The position numbers and the translations under genes are program-made. The notes beneath the pieces are model-generated. The model saw nothing but the letters and a program-made list of their open reading frames with translations, searched no databases and was not told the origin of the DNA. Below, in pieces: positions 1-7,114 of a stretch of DNA of 28,101 bases (the first letter of the stretch is position 1; every line of letters starts with the position of its first letter). Origin of the DNA: Bacteroidales bacterium UBA755 (GTDB taxonomy: Bacteria; Bacteroidota; Bacteroidia; Bacteroidales; UBA932); the NCBI GenBank assembly GCA_002297815.1, contig DBKH01000076.1:19207-47307 (forward strand), in the 5' to 3' direction.

Positions 1-24
1 TAGCCTAACCATTAGATAACACAC

Positions 25-68
25 GCCCCTGAATGCCCTGCCGGAGCCAACCGGAGACATTCAGGGGC
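25..68. terminator. Intergenic hairpin with 11-bp perfect arms
   Basis: Two perfect 11-bp arms (25-35, GCCCCTGAATG, and 58-68) enclose a 22-nt loop. The loop itself holds a small CCGG/CCGG stem (41-44 and 51-54). Neither side is followed by a clear T-run, so it is only possibly a terminator for a gene left of the window. Nothing else is recognised in 1-130. Confidence 0.45.
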
Positions 69-130
69 ATATTCATTGATTTATAAATAGTGACCATAAT
101 CGAATTGATCGCTTGTAATTTCGGTAAAAC

Positions 131-186
131 ACTTTTTATAAAAAGCAATTATCGGGACAAAATGCTTTTTACAAAAAGCATTTTGT
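131..186. promoter_or_regulatory. Two tandem palindromes, operator-like
   Basis: The second palindrome (157-186) has perfect 14-bp arms, ACAAAATGCTTTTT and its complement, around a 2-nt spacer. A shorter copy of the same core (CTTTTT-AT-AAAAAG, 132-145) lies upstream. The two centres are 33 bp apart, about three helical turns. The second palindrome ends directly at the -7 box of the gene at 213, so it covers the place where the -33 contact should be. This looks like a binding site for a dimeric repressor or for the gene's own winged-helix product, but that is inference. Confidence 0.6.
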
Positions 187-194
187 TATATTTG
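187..194 (+). promoter_or_regulatory. Bacteroidetes -7 promoter box
   Basis: TATATTTG matches the Bacteroidetes primary sigma -7 consensus TAnnTTTG exactly and lies 19 bp before the ATG at 213. Transcription would start near 199-201, giving a leader of only about 12-14 nt. No convincing -33 TTTG is visible because that place is taken by the palindrome. Confidence 0.6.
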
Positions 195-212
195 CAAGAA
201 ATATAGGAATAT

Positions 213-1409
213 ATGGAGACTCTTTTCGCCAAACATGACAAATACCTACTCAGAACACCAATGAAGATCATCCGTTCAATGATGCAGCGGATTAACTGGG
301 ATTCAAGACTAATCTCAATAAAAGGGCCTAAGGGTGTTGGAAAATCGACACTGATGAAGCAACATATAAAACTGAATTACAAAGATGGCTCTAGAGAAGC
401 TCTGTACTGCTCGATGGATTCGATGTATTTTTCAACCCATTCGCTGCTTGACCTTGCAGACACCTTTGTAAAATATGGCGGTAAGCGGCTGTATGTCGAT
501 GAGGTCCATAAATATCCGTTTTGGAGCAGGGAAATCAAGGAAATCTATGACCTTTATCCTGAACTGAAAGTCGTGATCAGCGGTTCATCGCTTCTCAAGA
601 TTCAGAGCGGGGACTCCGATCTATCTAGAAGGTGCGTGCCTTACGAGATGCCAGGGTTGTCGTTCCGAGAGTTTCTGAAGTTCGATAGTGGCATTGACAT
701 TCCGGTTTCAACTTTGGAGTCAATCCTTAATGACTCATGGAGAGTCTGCGATGAAGTCTGCCGGATGTGCCGTCCCCTTGAAAAATTCACAGAGTACCTT
801 AAACATGGGTACTACCCATTCTATTACGAAAACCCTGCTGATTATGCAACATTGGTGGAAAATGTAGCGAATTATATCATCGATTCCGAACTGACGCAAG
901 AAAGGAATGTCGATGTCGCCAACACAAGGAAGATCAAGGCTTTGCTGTACGTGTTGGCCAACAACCTCCCTTTTCAGGTGAGTATTGCCAGCCTTTCAAA
1001 AAGCATTGGGTTGGAGAGGAATACCGTGTTGGCCTATCTGAAGTATCTCGATGAGGCCAAACTGATTAAACTTCTGTATTCGGATATTCTTTCCGTGAAG
1101 AAAATGCAGAAACCTGACAAAATATTTCTTGACAATTCAAACTTACAGTATGTGCTTTCTTCAGACATCAAGATAGGTACTGTCAGAGAAACGTTCGCCA
1201 TAAACCAGCTTTCAACAATGCACATTGTGGAATACGGCAAGGACTCAGGTGATTTCAAAATCGATGGGAAATTCACAATTGAAGTGGGTGGCGAAGGGAA
1301 AACATTCTCACAGATAACCGGAATCCAGGACTCGTATGTAGCGGCTGACGGAATCGAGTATCCGATCGGAGCGAAAATCCCTTTGTGGTCATTAGGTCTG
1401 ATGTATTGA
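213..1409 (+). CDS. AAA ATPase with winged helix and nuclease-like C-terminus (COG1373 type)
   Basis: This is a 398-residue P-loop ATPase of the widespread AAA_14/DUF4143-like group, whose physiological role is not established. The Walker A motif is GPKGVGKST (residues 38-46) and the Walker B is KRLYVDE (91-97). A sensor-like VVISGSS follows. Around residues 250-285 a winged-helix segment (SIASLSKSIGLERNTVLAYLKYL) is readable. Near the C-terminus, GDF followed by FTIEVGG and GK resembles the degenerate PD-(D/E)XK nuclease fold often found at the end of this family. The start at 213 is preceded by a -7 box and no strong Shine-Dalgarno. The gene stands alone between hairpins and appears more A+T-rich than the following housekeeping genes, so it may be acquired. 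It is cytosolic, with no signal peptide. The family call is firm; the function is unknown. Confidence 0.85.
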   Translation: METLFAKHDKYLLRTPMKIIRSMMQRINWDSRLISIKGPKGVGKSTLMKQHIKLNYKDGSREALYCSMDSMYFSTHSLLDLADTFVKYGGKRLYVDEVHKYPFWSREIKEIYDLYPELKVVISGSSLLKIQSGDSDLSRRCVPYEMPGLSFREFLKFDSGIDIPVSTLESILNDSWRVCDEVCRMCRPLEKFTEYLKHGYYPFYYENPADYATLVENVANYIIDSELTQERNVDVANTRKIKALLYVLANNLPFQVSIASLSKSIGLERNTVLAYLKYLDEAKLIKLLYSDILSVKKMQKPDKIFLDNSNLQYVLSSDIKIGTVRETFAINQLSTMHIVEYGKDSGDFKIDGKFTIEVGGEGKTFSQITGIQDSYVAADGIEYPIGAKIPLWSLGLMY

Positions 1410-1443
1410 CCGTGGCAGTTAAAGATCTGACAATGAATAAGAA

Positions 1444-1487
1444 AAGGTGGTGTTCCTATGCTGAGATTCACACTGAAACACCACCTT
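1444..1487 (+). terminator. Terminator hairpin after the AAA ATPase gene
   Basis: Perfect 11-bp arms (AAGGTGGTGTT, 1444-1454, and its complement, 1477-1487) with a 22-nt loop are followed by ATTTAATT. It lies 35 nt past the stop codon at 1409. The arm and loop lengths are the same as in the hairpin at 25-68, although the sequences differ. Confidence 0.6.
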
Positions 1488-1511
1488 ATTTAATTGATGA
1501 CTAGCTTGTTA

Positions 1512-1547
1512 TCTGCCACGGCATACTATACGGCATGCCGTGGCAGA
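1512..1547 (-). terminator. Hairpin terminator of pfkA
   Basis: Perfect 13-bp arms (TCTGCCACGGCAT, 1512-1524, and 1535-1547) enclose a 10-nt loop, 15 nt beyond the pfkA stop on the minus strand. The following minus-strand sequence is A/T-containing but not a clean T-run. It separates pfkA from the convergent ATPase gene. Confidence 0.55.
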
Positions 1548-1562
1548 CAGGGAAACGTCCGG

Positions 1563-2543
1563 CTAGATCGACAGCACAGCGAGGACGTTGATGAGTTCCT
1601 TGTCGATTGGTTTGTCGAGCTTGATGGCTTTGCCAATCGGGACATAGACGATCTCGTTGTTGGAGATGCCGACCATGATGTTGCGCTGGCCTTCTTGAAG
1701 GGCCTCGATGCTGGCGTAGCCGAGACGGCTGGCAAGGATTCTGTCGTAGGCTGAAGGGCAACCGCCACGCTGGAGATGGCCGAGGATTGTGACACGGACG
1801 TCATATTCAGGATATTCCTGCCTGACTCTTTCAGCGTAGTGCATCGCTCCCCCGTCTTTCGGGCTTTCAGAGACGATCACTATAGAGCTATTCTTGCTCT
1901 TGCGGCAGCCGTGGCTGATGAATTTCTCAAGTTGGTCTATGTCAGTCTGATCCTCAGGGATGATGGCAGCCTCGGCACCGGCAGCGATGGCGGAGTTCTG
2001 GGCAAGGAAACCAGCGTCACGGCCCATCACCTCGACAAAGAATATTCTATCATGAGATGTCGCTGTATCCCTAATTTTATCCACACACTCAACTATAGTG
2101 TTAAGAGCCGTGTCGTAGCCGATTGTGGAATCCGTTCCGTAGAGGTCGTTGTCAATGGTGCCCGGAAGCCCGACAACCGGAATGTCATATTCATGAGCAA
2201 ACTCCTGCGCACCTGCCAATGAACCATTACCACCAATGATGATCAACGCATCTACCCCGAACTTGACAACATTGTCATAGGCCTTTTTCCGGCCCTCGAC
2301 AGTCATAAATTCCTCGCTGCGGGCCGTTTTGAGTATTGTGCCTCCTCTTTGGATCACGTTGCTGACACTTTCGGTGGTAAGTTCCTTGAAATCACCGTTG
2401 ATCAGGCCTTCAAAGCCTCGGTAAATTCCCATGACTTTCCATCCGTTGTAGATTGCGGAGCGGGTCACGGCCCTGATGGCCGCGTTCATTCCCGGTGCGT
2501 CACCTCCGGATGTTAGGACACCTATTGTTTTTATCTCTTTCAT
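1563..2543 (-). CDS. pfkA: 6-phosphofructokinase
   Basis: PfkA phosphorylates fructose 6-phosphate to fructose 1,6-bisphosphate in cytosolic glycolysis. At 326 residues it has the usual length of the bacterial A-type enzyme. The nucleotide loop SGGDAPGMNAA lies at residues 12-22. The catalytic PGTIDND motif places the proton-accepting Asp at 131. The substrate-binding stretch VEVMGRDAGF and the late LGHLQRGG motif are also present. The Mg-ATP loop reads GGNGS (Asn106) where E. coli has GGDGS (Asp103). Glycine at the next position, rather than Asp, fits an ATP-dependent rather than a pyrophosphate-dependent enzyme. The start is an ATG at 2543, and a -7 box at 2588-2595 drives it leftward, divergent from dusB. 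Confidence 0.95.
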   Translation of the reverse strand: MKEIKTIGVLTSGGDAPGMNAAIRAVTRSAIYNGWKVMGIYRGFEGLINGDFKELTTESVSNVIQRGGTILKTARSEEFMTVEGRKKAYDNVVKFGVDALIIIGGNGSLAGAQEFAHEYDIPVVGLPGTIDNDLYGTDSTIGYDTALNTIVECVDKIRDTATSHDRIFFVEVMGRDAGFLAQNSAIAAGAEAAIIPEDQTDIDQLEKFISHGCRKSKNSSIVIVSESPKDGGAMHYAERVRQEYPEYDVRVTILGHLQRGGCPSAYDRILASRLGYASIEALQEGQRNIMVGISNNEIVYVPIGKAIKLDKPIDKELINVLAVLSI

Positions 2544-2587
2544 AATACACTACTACTATTAACTTATTAATCCTTTATTCTGTCCCA

Positions 2588-2604
2588 CAAAAATAGTAAT
2601 TTTG
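2588..2604. promoter_or_regulatory. Overlapping divergent -7 boxes for pfkA and dusB
   Basis: On the minus strand TATTTTTG (2588-2595) fits the TAnnTTTG consensus for pfkA. On the plus strand TAATTTTG (2597-2604) fits it for dusB. The boxes are 1 bp apart, so polymerase could hardly occupy both at once. The expected leaders are about 40 nt for pfkA and about 60 nt for dusB. Confidence 0.6.
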
Positions 2605-2670
2605 CAGACAATTTGTACTTTCCCACAAGGAAAATGCCAAGCGGAACAAAAGTCAGAGAATATCGACGAT

Positions 2671-3705
2671 ATGACAATTGGAACTATAGATCTCGGTGAT
2701 AAGCCCGTGCTTCTGGCCCCGATGGAGGACGTCACAGACGCTTCTTTCAGAGGAATATGCAAGGAGCAGGGGGCGGACATGACCTACACGGAGTTCATCC
2801 CAGCGGAAGGGCTGATTCGGGATGCGAAAAAGGCCTACGCCAAACTCAAGACCACCGATGCTGAGGCTCCGATAGGCATACAGATCTATGGGAGCGATCC
2901 GGAAGCGATGGTTGAGGCCGCAAGAATGGCCGACCATGCGGACGAGATTGTCGGCGGGCACGGATGCGACGTGATTGACATCAATTTCGGCTGTCCAGTG
3001 AGCAAAATCGCTGGGCGCGGGGCCGGTTCCGGGATGATGAAGGACCCTGACAAGATGGTGATGATCACAAAACGCATCGTTGAAGCTGTCCGAAAGCCAG
3101 TCACAGTCAAGACCCGCCTTGGCTGGGACGAAAACAGCAAGATCATCGTGGAACTGGCAGAAAGGCTTCAGGACACTGGCATCAAGGCCCTCACCATCCA
3201 CGGAAGAACTCGCTGCCAGATGTACAAAGGCGAGGCCGACTGGACTCTGATCGGAGAGGTCAAGCGGAACCCGAGGATGAATATTCCTATAATAGGCAAC
3301 GGCGACATCAACTCCGCGCGGAAGGCGAAAGAGGCATTCGACCGCTATGGGGTGGACGGGATCATGGTCGCGAGGGCATCCTTCGGACATCCTTGGATAT
3401 TCAAGGAAATCAAGCACTTCCTTGCCACGGGGGAGGAACTGCCGCCACTTGGGGTGAAGGATCGGGTCGAGCTGGCGAAAAGGCAGATGCAGCTCTCGCT
3501 GGACCTCAAAGGTGTGCCGACTGGGGTTTATGAGATGCGCCGCCACCTCTCCTGCTACTTCAAAGGACTGCCCGACTTCAAGGAGACCAGGATGCGGCTT
3601 GTGACGGAGAATGATCCAGTGGAAGTGTTCAGGATTCTTGAATATATTGCCGAAAAATGGGGTGACTCTGAAATTTCAGAGGCGAACAGCGTCTATGGCT
3701 TATGA
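2671..3705 (+). CDS. dusB: tRNA-dihydrouridine synthase (DusB type)
   Basis: Dus enzymes use FMN and NADPH to reduce uridines in the tRNA D-loop. The 344-residue product opens with LLAPMEDVTDASFR, the FMN-barrel signature. INFGCPVSK carries the conserved Dus cysteine (Cys108), and VTVKTRLGWD and LTIHGRTR contribute to tRNA and FMN binding. The phosphate-binding GNGDI and MVARASFGHPWIF motifs follow. I chose the ATG at 2671. The frame stays open back to a TTG at 2602, but that TTG lies inside the -7 promoter box and so is probably not in the transcript, and the first conserved residues follow 2671 closely. The stop is 21 nt before lpxK. The DusB subgroup is the usual Bacteroidetes annotation; a different Dus subtype cannot be excluded. 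Confidence 0.93.
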   Translation: MTIGTIDLGDKPVLLAPMEDVTDASFRGICKEQGADMTYTEFIPAEGLIRDAKKAYAKLKTTDAEAPIGIQIYGSDPEAMVEAARMADHADEIVGGHGCDVIDINFGCPVSKIAGRGAGSGMMKDPDKMVMITKRIVEAVRKPVTVKTRLGWDENSKIIVELAERLQDTGIKALTIHGRTRCQMYKGEADWTLIGEVKRNPRMNIPIIGNGDINSARKAKEAFDRYGVDGIMVARASFGHPWIFKEIKHFLATGEELPPLGVKDRVELAKRQMQLSLDLKGVPTGVYEMRRHLSCYFKGLPDFKETRMRLVTENDPVEVFRILEYIAEKWGDSEISEANSVYGL

Positions 3706-3712
3706 TTTTTTG

Positions 3713-3720
3713 TATATTTG
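3713..3720 (+). promoter_or_regulatory. -7 box directly before lpxK
   Basis: TATATTTG is an exact TAnnTTTG match, located between the dusB stop (3705) and the lpxK ATG (3727). A start of transcription 5-7 nt after the box would fall at or next to the ATG, which predicts a leaderless or nearly leaderless lpxK mRNA. No clear -33 element is seen, so the site is unproven. Confidence 0.5.
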
Positions 3721-3726
3721 CAGTCT

Positions 3727-4875
3727 ATGCTTGACAAGATCCTTCTTGCACCATACTATCTGACGCTGAAGCTGAGGCACGCGTGCTACGACCACGGCCT
3801 CTTCAAGGTTGGCACATGCGAGGTGCCGACCATCTGCGTTGGTAACATCACTGCGGGCGGAACAGGCAAAACCCCTCACACAGAGATGATTCTGCGCACT
3901 CTGCTGCGGAGCGATGATTGGGCATACCGCAACCTCGCGGTTCTGTCAAGGGGACACAAACGCAACAGCAGCGGCTTCCAACTTGTTGAAAAAGACGGGA
4001 AGGTCAAGGAGTATGGTGATGAACCTCTACAAATTAAGAGGAAGTTCCCAAGCGTCACGGTCGCTGTTGACAGGCAAAGGATCAAAGGCTGCGACATTCT
4101 CTGCCATCCGGAGAAACTCAAAACGGAGAGGCGAGCGCGGAAATGCGCTGACGCATCGATTCCTCCGTCAGACTTAATCGTGCTGGATGACGCGTTCCAA
4201 TACAGAACGCTCAGGGCCTATTTCAACATCGTTCTCGTTGATTACAACCGCCCTACGTACAAGGATCAACTTCTTCCGTTCGGAAGACTGCGCGACCTGC
4301 CGCAAAGGCTTCACTACGCTGACATCATCATTGTGTCCAAGTGTCCGGCCTACCTGGAGGACAGCCAGAAAATCGAATGGGCACAATCGTTCGGTCTAAA
4401 GGACTACGACCTTAAGACTTGCACAGGTACAGACAAAAAGGGATCTGTCAAGACTCTTCTGTTCACGACAATCTGGTACAATTCGCTCCAGCCGATTTTC
4501 GAGGAAGGAGACCGGAGGTACGCGTACTCGCAGAAACTGATTCTATTTTCGGGAATAGCCAAGGACACTCCTTTAAGGATGTACCTCAGCGATGAGCACA
4601 AGATCGTGAAGCGGTTCTGCTTCATGGATCACCATAACTACAACCGCTTCGACATCAAGAAGATAATGAATGCCGTGAAGGAGCACCCGACAGCTGTCGT
4701 GGCGACTACCGAGAAGGACTGCCAGAGGATTCTGGATTTCAAGAGGATTCCGGAGCAGCTGAAGATCAGGCTGTTTCAGGTGCCGATCGAGGTCGGATTC
4801 TTGTCAGAACACGAAAAAGCGGTCTTCGAGGAGACTCTGATGACCGCTTTGCGTAATTTCACTCCGGAGTATTAA
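3727..4875 (+). CDS. lpxK: Tetraacyldisaccharide 4'-kinase (lipid A kinase)
   Basis: LpxK phosphorylates the 4' position of the lipid A disaccharide precursor at the inner leaflet of the cytoplasmic membrane. The N-terminal ILLAPYYLTLKL helix (residues 5-16) fits the membrane-facing segment of the family. The P-loop GNITAGGTGKTP spans residues 39-50, followed by RGHKRN, DDAFQYR, LLPFGRLRDLP and the VVATTEKDCQR stretch near the C-terminus, all typical of LpxK. At 382 residues it is slightly longer than the enterobacterial protein (about 330), as is common in Bacteroidetes. An upstream in-frame TTG (3718) overlaps the -7 box, so the ATG at 3727 is preferred. The gene follows dusB by 21 nt and may also be read from the dusB promoter. 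Confidence 0.94.
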   Translation: MLDKILLAPYYLTLKLRHACYDHGLFKVGTCEVPTICVGNITAGGTGKTPHTEMILRTLLRSDDWAYRNLAVLSRGHKRNSSGFQLVEKDGKVKEYGDEPLQIKRKFPSVTVAVDRQRIKGCDILCHPEKLKTERRARKCADASIPPSDLIVLDDAFQYRTLRAYFNIVLVDYNRPTYKDQLLPFGRLRDLPQRLHYADIIIVSKCPAYLEDSQKIEWAQSFGLKDYDLKTCTGTDKKGSVKTLLFTTIWYNSLQPIFEEGDRRYAYSQKLILFSGIAKDTPLRMYLSDEHKIVKRFCFMDHHNYNRFDIKKIMNAVKEHPTAVVATTEKDCQRILDFKRIPEQLKIRLFQVPIEVGFLSEHEKAVFEETLMTALRNFTPEY

Positions 4876-4890
4876 CCTTGTTCACGGCCA

Positions 4891-4955
4891 CTTCGGCAAG
4901 CTCAGTGACCGGTGGGAATAGGTCACTGAATCCGCGGTCGCTGAGCTTGTCGAAG
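4891..4955. repeat. REP-like inverted repeat between convergent genes
   Basis: Arms of 21 nt (4891-4911 and 4935-4955) pair with two mismatches; the core is CAAGCTCAG / CTGAGCTTG. Within it, CAGTGACC (4903-4910) can instead pair perfectly with GGTCACTG (4921-4928). The core resembles the widely scattered CTTCGACAAGCTCAG-type intergenic repeats of many bacteria. It sits between the convergent lpxK and dcp genes and could serve as a two-way terminator. Confidence 0.7.
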
Positions 4956-4963
4956 CGAGATTA

Positions 4964-7054
4964 CTATTTCACAATCCCCAGTTTTTCCAACAGGGCTTCA
5001 GGCTCAGGGTCGTGCCCGCGGAATCTGCGGTAAAGCACGCCCTCATCCTCGCTGCACCCCTTTGAAAGGATGTTGTCGCGGAAGGAGTGCGAAACCTCGG
5101 TGTTGAATATCCCTTTCTCCTTGAACAGACTGAAAGCGTCGGCCTCCAACACCTCGGACCATTTGTAGGAATAGTAGCCAGCACTGTAGCCACCTGAGAA
5201 TATGTGACTGAACGAAGTCGAGATACAGGCCTGCGGGATGGACGGGATCACATTGGAACTCTTCAATGCCTCCTTCTCAAAGGCTATCGTGCCAAGTTCC
5301 GGCATAGTTTTCAGCGTGTGCCATGCCATGTCCAGAATCCCGAACTGAAGTTGACGCACCTGAGCATAGGCCGCATGGTAATTCTTGGCAGCGACAATCT
5401 TGCCCACAAGGGTGTCCGGAAGCGCCTCCCCAGTCTCGAAATGACGCGCGAAAGTGTCGAGGAACTCCGGCTCGAACGCCCAGTTCTCCATAATCTGCGA
5501 CGGCAGTTCCACGAAGTCGCGGGAAACATTCGTACCAGTAAGTGATGAATATCTTCCCTCAGCGAGAATGCCGTGCAGACTGTGCCCGAATTCGTGAAGC
5601 AGGGTTGTCAACTCGTCATGGGTCAGAAGCGAAGGCTTGTCTCCAGTCGGTTTGGTGAAGTTGGTGACAAGGCTGATGAACGGACGTTTCTCCACCCCGT
5701 TCACGATGCTCTGGCCACGGAACTCGGTCATCCAAGCCCCTCCTCTCTTGCTGGCGCGAGGGAAGAAGTCAGCGTAGAACAGAGCCATGTGCCTTCCAGA
5801 AGCGTCCTTAACGTCATAGACCTTAACATCAGGATGATAGACAGGGATGTCCTTCCTCTCCTCGAAAGTCAGGCCATAGAGTTTCCCGGCTAGACCGAAA
5901 GCCGCGTCTATGCAGTTCTCCAGACGGAAATACGGCTTGAGCTGCTCATCGTTGATGGAGTAGCGGGCATCCATCAGTTTCTCTGACCAGAAACCAAAGT
6001 CCCAAGGCTGGATCTCGGTGTCCTCGAAACCGTTGGAGCGGGCATATTCATAAAGTTCCTTGACCTCGGCCTTGGCGGCAGGAAGCGATGGAACCAAGAG
6101 CTTCTCGATGAACTCATTGACTGTCTGAGGGTTTTTGGCCATCCTTTCCTCAAGGGCGTAGTCCGCATAGGTCTCGTAGCCGAGGATATTCGCAATCTTC
6201 AGGCGCAACTCAGCGATCTGGCGGCAAAGGTCAATGTTGCTGTTCTCTCCTTCCGTGGCCCTTGTGTTGTAGGCCATCCACATCTTCTGACGAAGGTCGC
6301 GGTGGGTGCTGTACTTCATGAACGCCCCGTAGCTTGGCGCTGAAAGGTCAAATGCCCAGCCTTCCATCTCCTTGGACTTGGCGGTCTCCAAGGCGGCCTC
6401 TCGGACAAAGTCCGGAAGACCCTCAAGATCAGCTTCTTCAGCAATGTTCATTGTGAAGGCATTCGTGGCCGCAAGCACATTCTTGCCGTACTGGAGGGTC
6501 AAAAGGGAGAGTTGCTCGCTGAGTTTGCTGTAGGTCTCCTTGTCCTCGGCACCGAGGTTGGCTCCGCCACGGACAAACGACTTCCATGTCTTCTCCAGAA
6601 GCCTCGCCTGATCCGGTTCCAGTCCTTCCGCGCTTTCGTGCACAGCCTTGACACGAGCGAAAAGCGGCTCGTTCAGCGAGACGTACATTGAATATTCAGT
6701 CATCATTGGGGAGACTTTCTCAGCCACCGCCTGCATCTCCTCGTTCGTGTCGGCCTCCATCAGGTTGTAGAATATGCTAGCGACATCGTTCAGGCGGCCT
6801 CCGGCCTCGTCAAGCGCAGCAACCGTGTTCTCGAAAGTAGGTGAGTCCGGATTGTTCACGATGGCATCGATCTCGGCCTTGGCCTCGGTGATGGCCTGCT
6901 CGAAGGCAGGCAGATAGTGCTCAGTCTTGATCTTGTCGAACTGAGGCGCGCCATACGGCAGCGTAGAGTCTGTAAGCAATGGGTTCATGGTGTTGTCACA
7001 AGCTGAAAGCAGGCATAGGGCCGCTCCCGCGACTGCAAGGGTTCGTTTGTTCAT
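4964..7054 (-). CDS. dcp: M3 family metallopeptidase lipoprotein (dipeptidyl carboxypeptidase type)
   Basis: This is a zinc peptidase of family M3 that should release dipeptides from the C-termini of peptides. The 696-residue product has the zinc motif HEFGH at residues 487-491 and the third ligand Glu516 in RDFVELPSQ. The GTNVSRDFVE stretch is closer to Dcp than to oligopeptidase A. The N-terminus MNKRTLAVAGAALCLLSAC is a lipoprotein signal with the lipidated Cys at 19, so the enzyme is predicted to be anchored in the envelope, probably facing the periplasm, unlike cytosolic E. coli Dcp. The ATG at 7054 is chosen over an in-frame TTG at 7075 because the signal peptide begins there. It lies 60 nt downstream of the first AAA/PD-(D/E)XK gene. 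Confidence 0.9.
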   Translation of the reverse strand: MNKRTLAVAGAALCLLSACDNTMNPLLTDSTLPYGAPQFDKIKTEHYLPAFEQAITEAKAEIDAIVNNPDSPTFENTVAALDEAGGRLNDVASIFYNLMEADTNEEMQAVAEKVSPMMTEYSMYVSLNEPLFARVKAVHESAEGLEPDQARLLEKTWKSFVRGGANLGAEDKETYSKLSEQLSLLTLQYGKNVLAATNAFTMNIAEEADLEGLPDFVREAALETAKSKEMEGWAFDLSAPSYGAFMKYSTHRDLRQKMWMAYNTRATEGENSNIDLCRQIAELRLKIANILGYETYADYALEERMAKNPQTVNEFIEKLLVPSLPAAKAEVKELYEYARSNGFEDTEIQPWDFGFWSEKLMDARYSINDEQLKPYFRLENCIDAAFGLAGKLYGLTFEERKDIPVYHPDVKVYDVKDASGRHMALFYADFFPRASKRGGAWMTEFRGQSIVNGVEKRPFISLVTNFTKPTGDKPSLLTHDELTTLLHEFGHSLHGILAEGRYSSLTGTNVSRDFVELPSQIMENWAFEPEFLDTFARHFETGEALPDTLVGKIVAAKNYHAAYAQVRQLQFGILDMAWHTLKTMPELGTIAFEKEALKSSNVIPSIPQACISTSFSHIFSGGYSAGYYSYKWSEVLEADAFSLFKEKGIFNTEVSHSFRDNILSKGCSEDEGVLYRRFRGHDPEPEALLEKLGIVK

Positions 7055-7114
7055 AATTAATATTTCTTGACACAATACACAACAGCGATAAAGTCAGCGG
7101 CAAAAGGAATTGCA

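Noticed and set aside
1494..2222. Open frames on the plus strand across pfkA
   Set aside because: They are antisense to an intact pfkA and carry no motif.
2602..2670. In-frame TTG extension of dusB
   Set aside because: The TTG is part of the -7 promoter box and conserved Dus residues begin only after the ATG at 2671.
2653..3546. Long open frame on the minus strand across dusB
   Set aside because: It lies fully antisense to a clear Dus gene, has no recognisable domain, and is explained by the G+C-rich codon pattern of dusB.
7055..7114. Search for a -7 promoter box for dcp
   Set aside because: Only a one-mismatch TCCTTTTG is seen on the minus strand, not enough to call a promoter.
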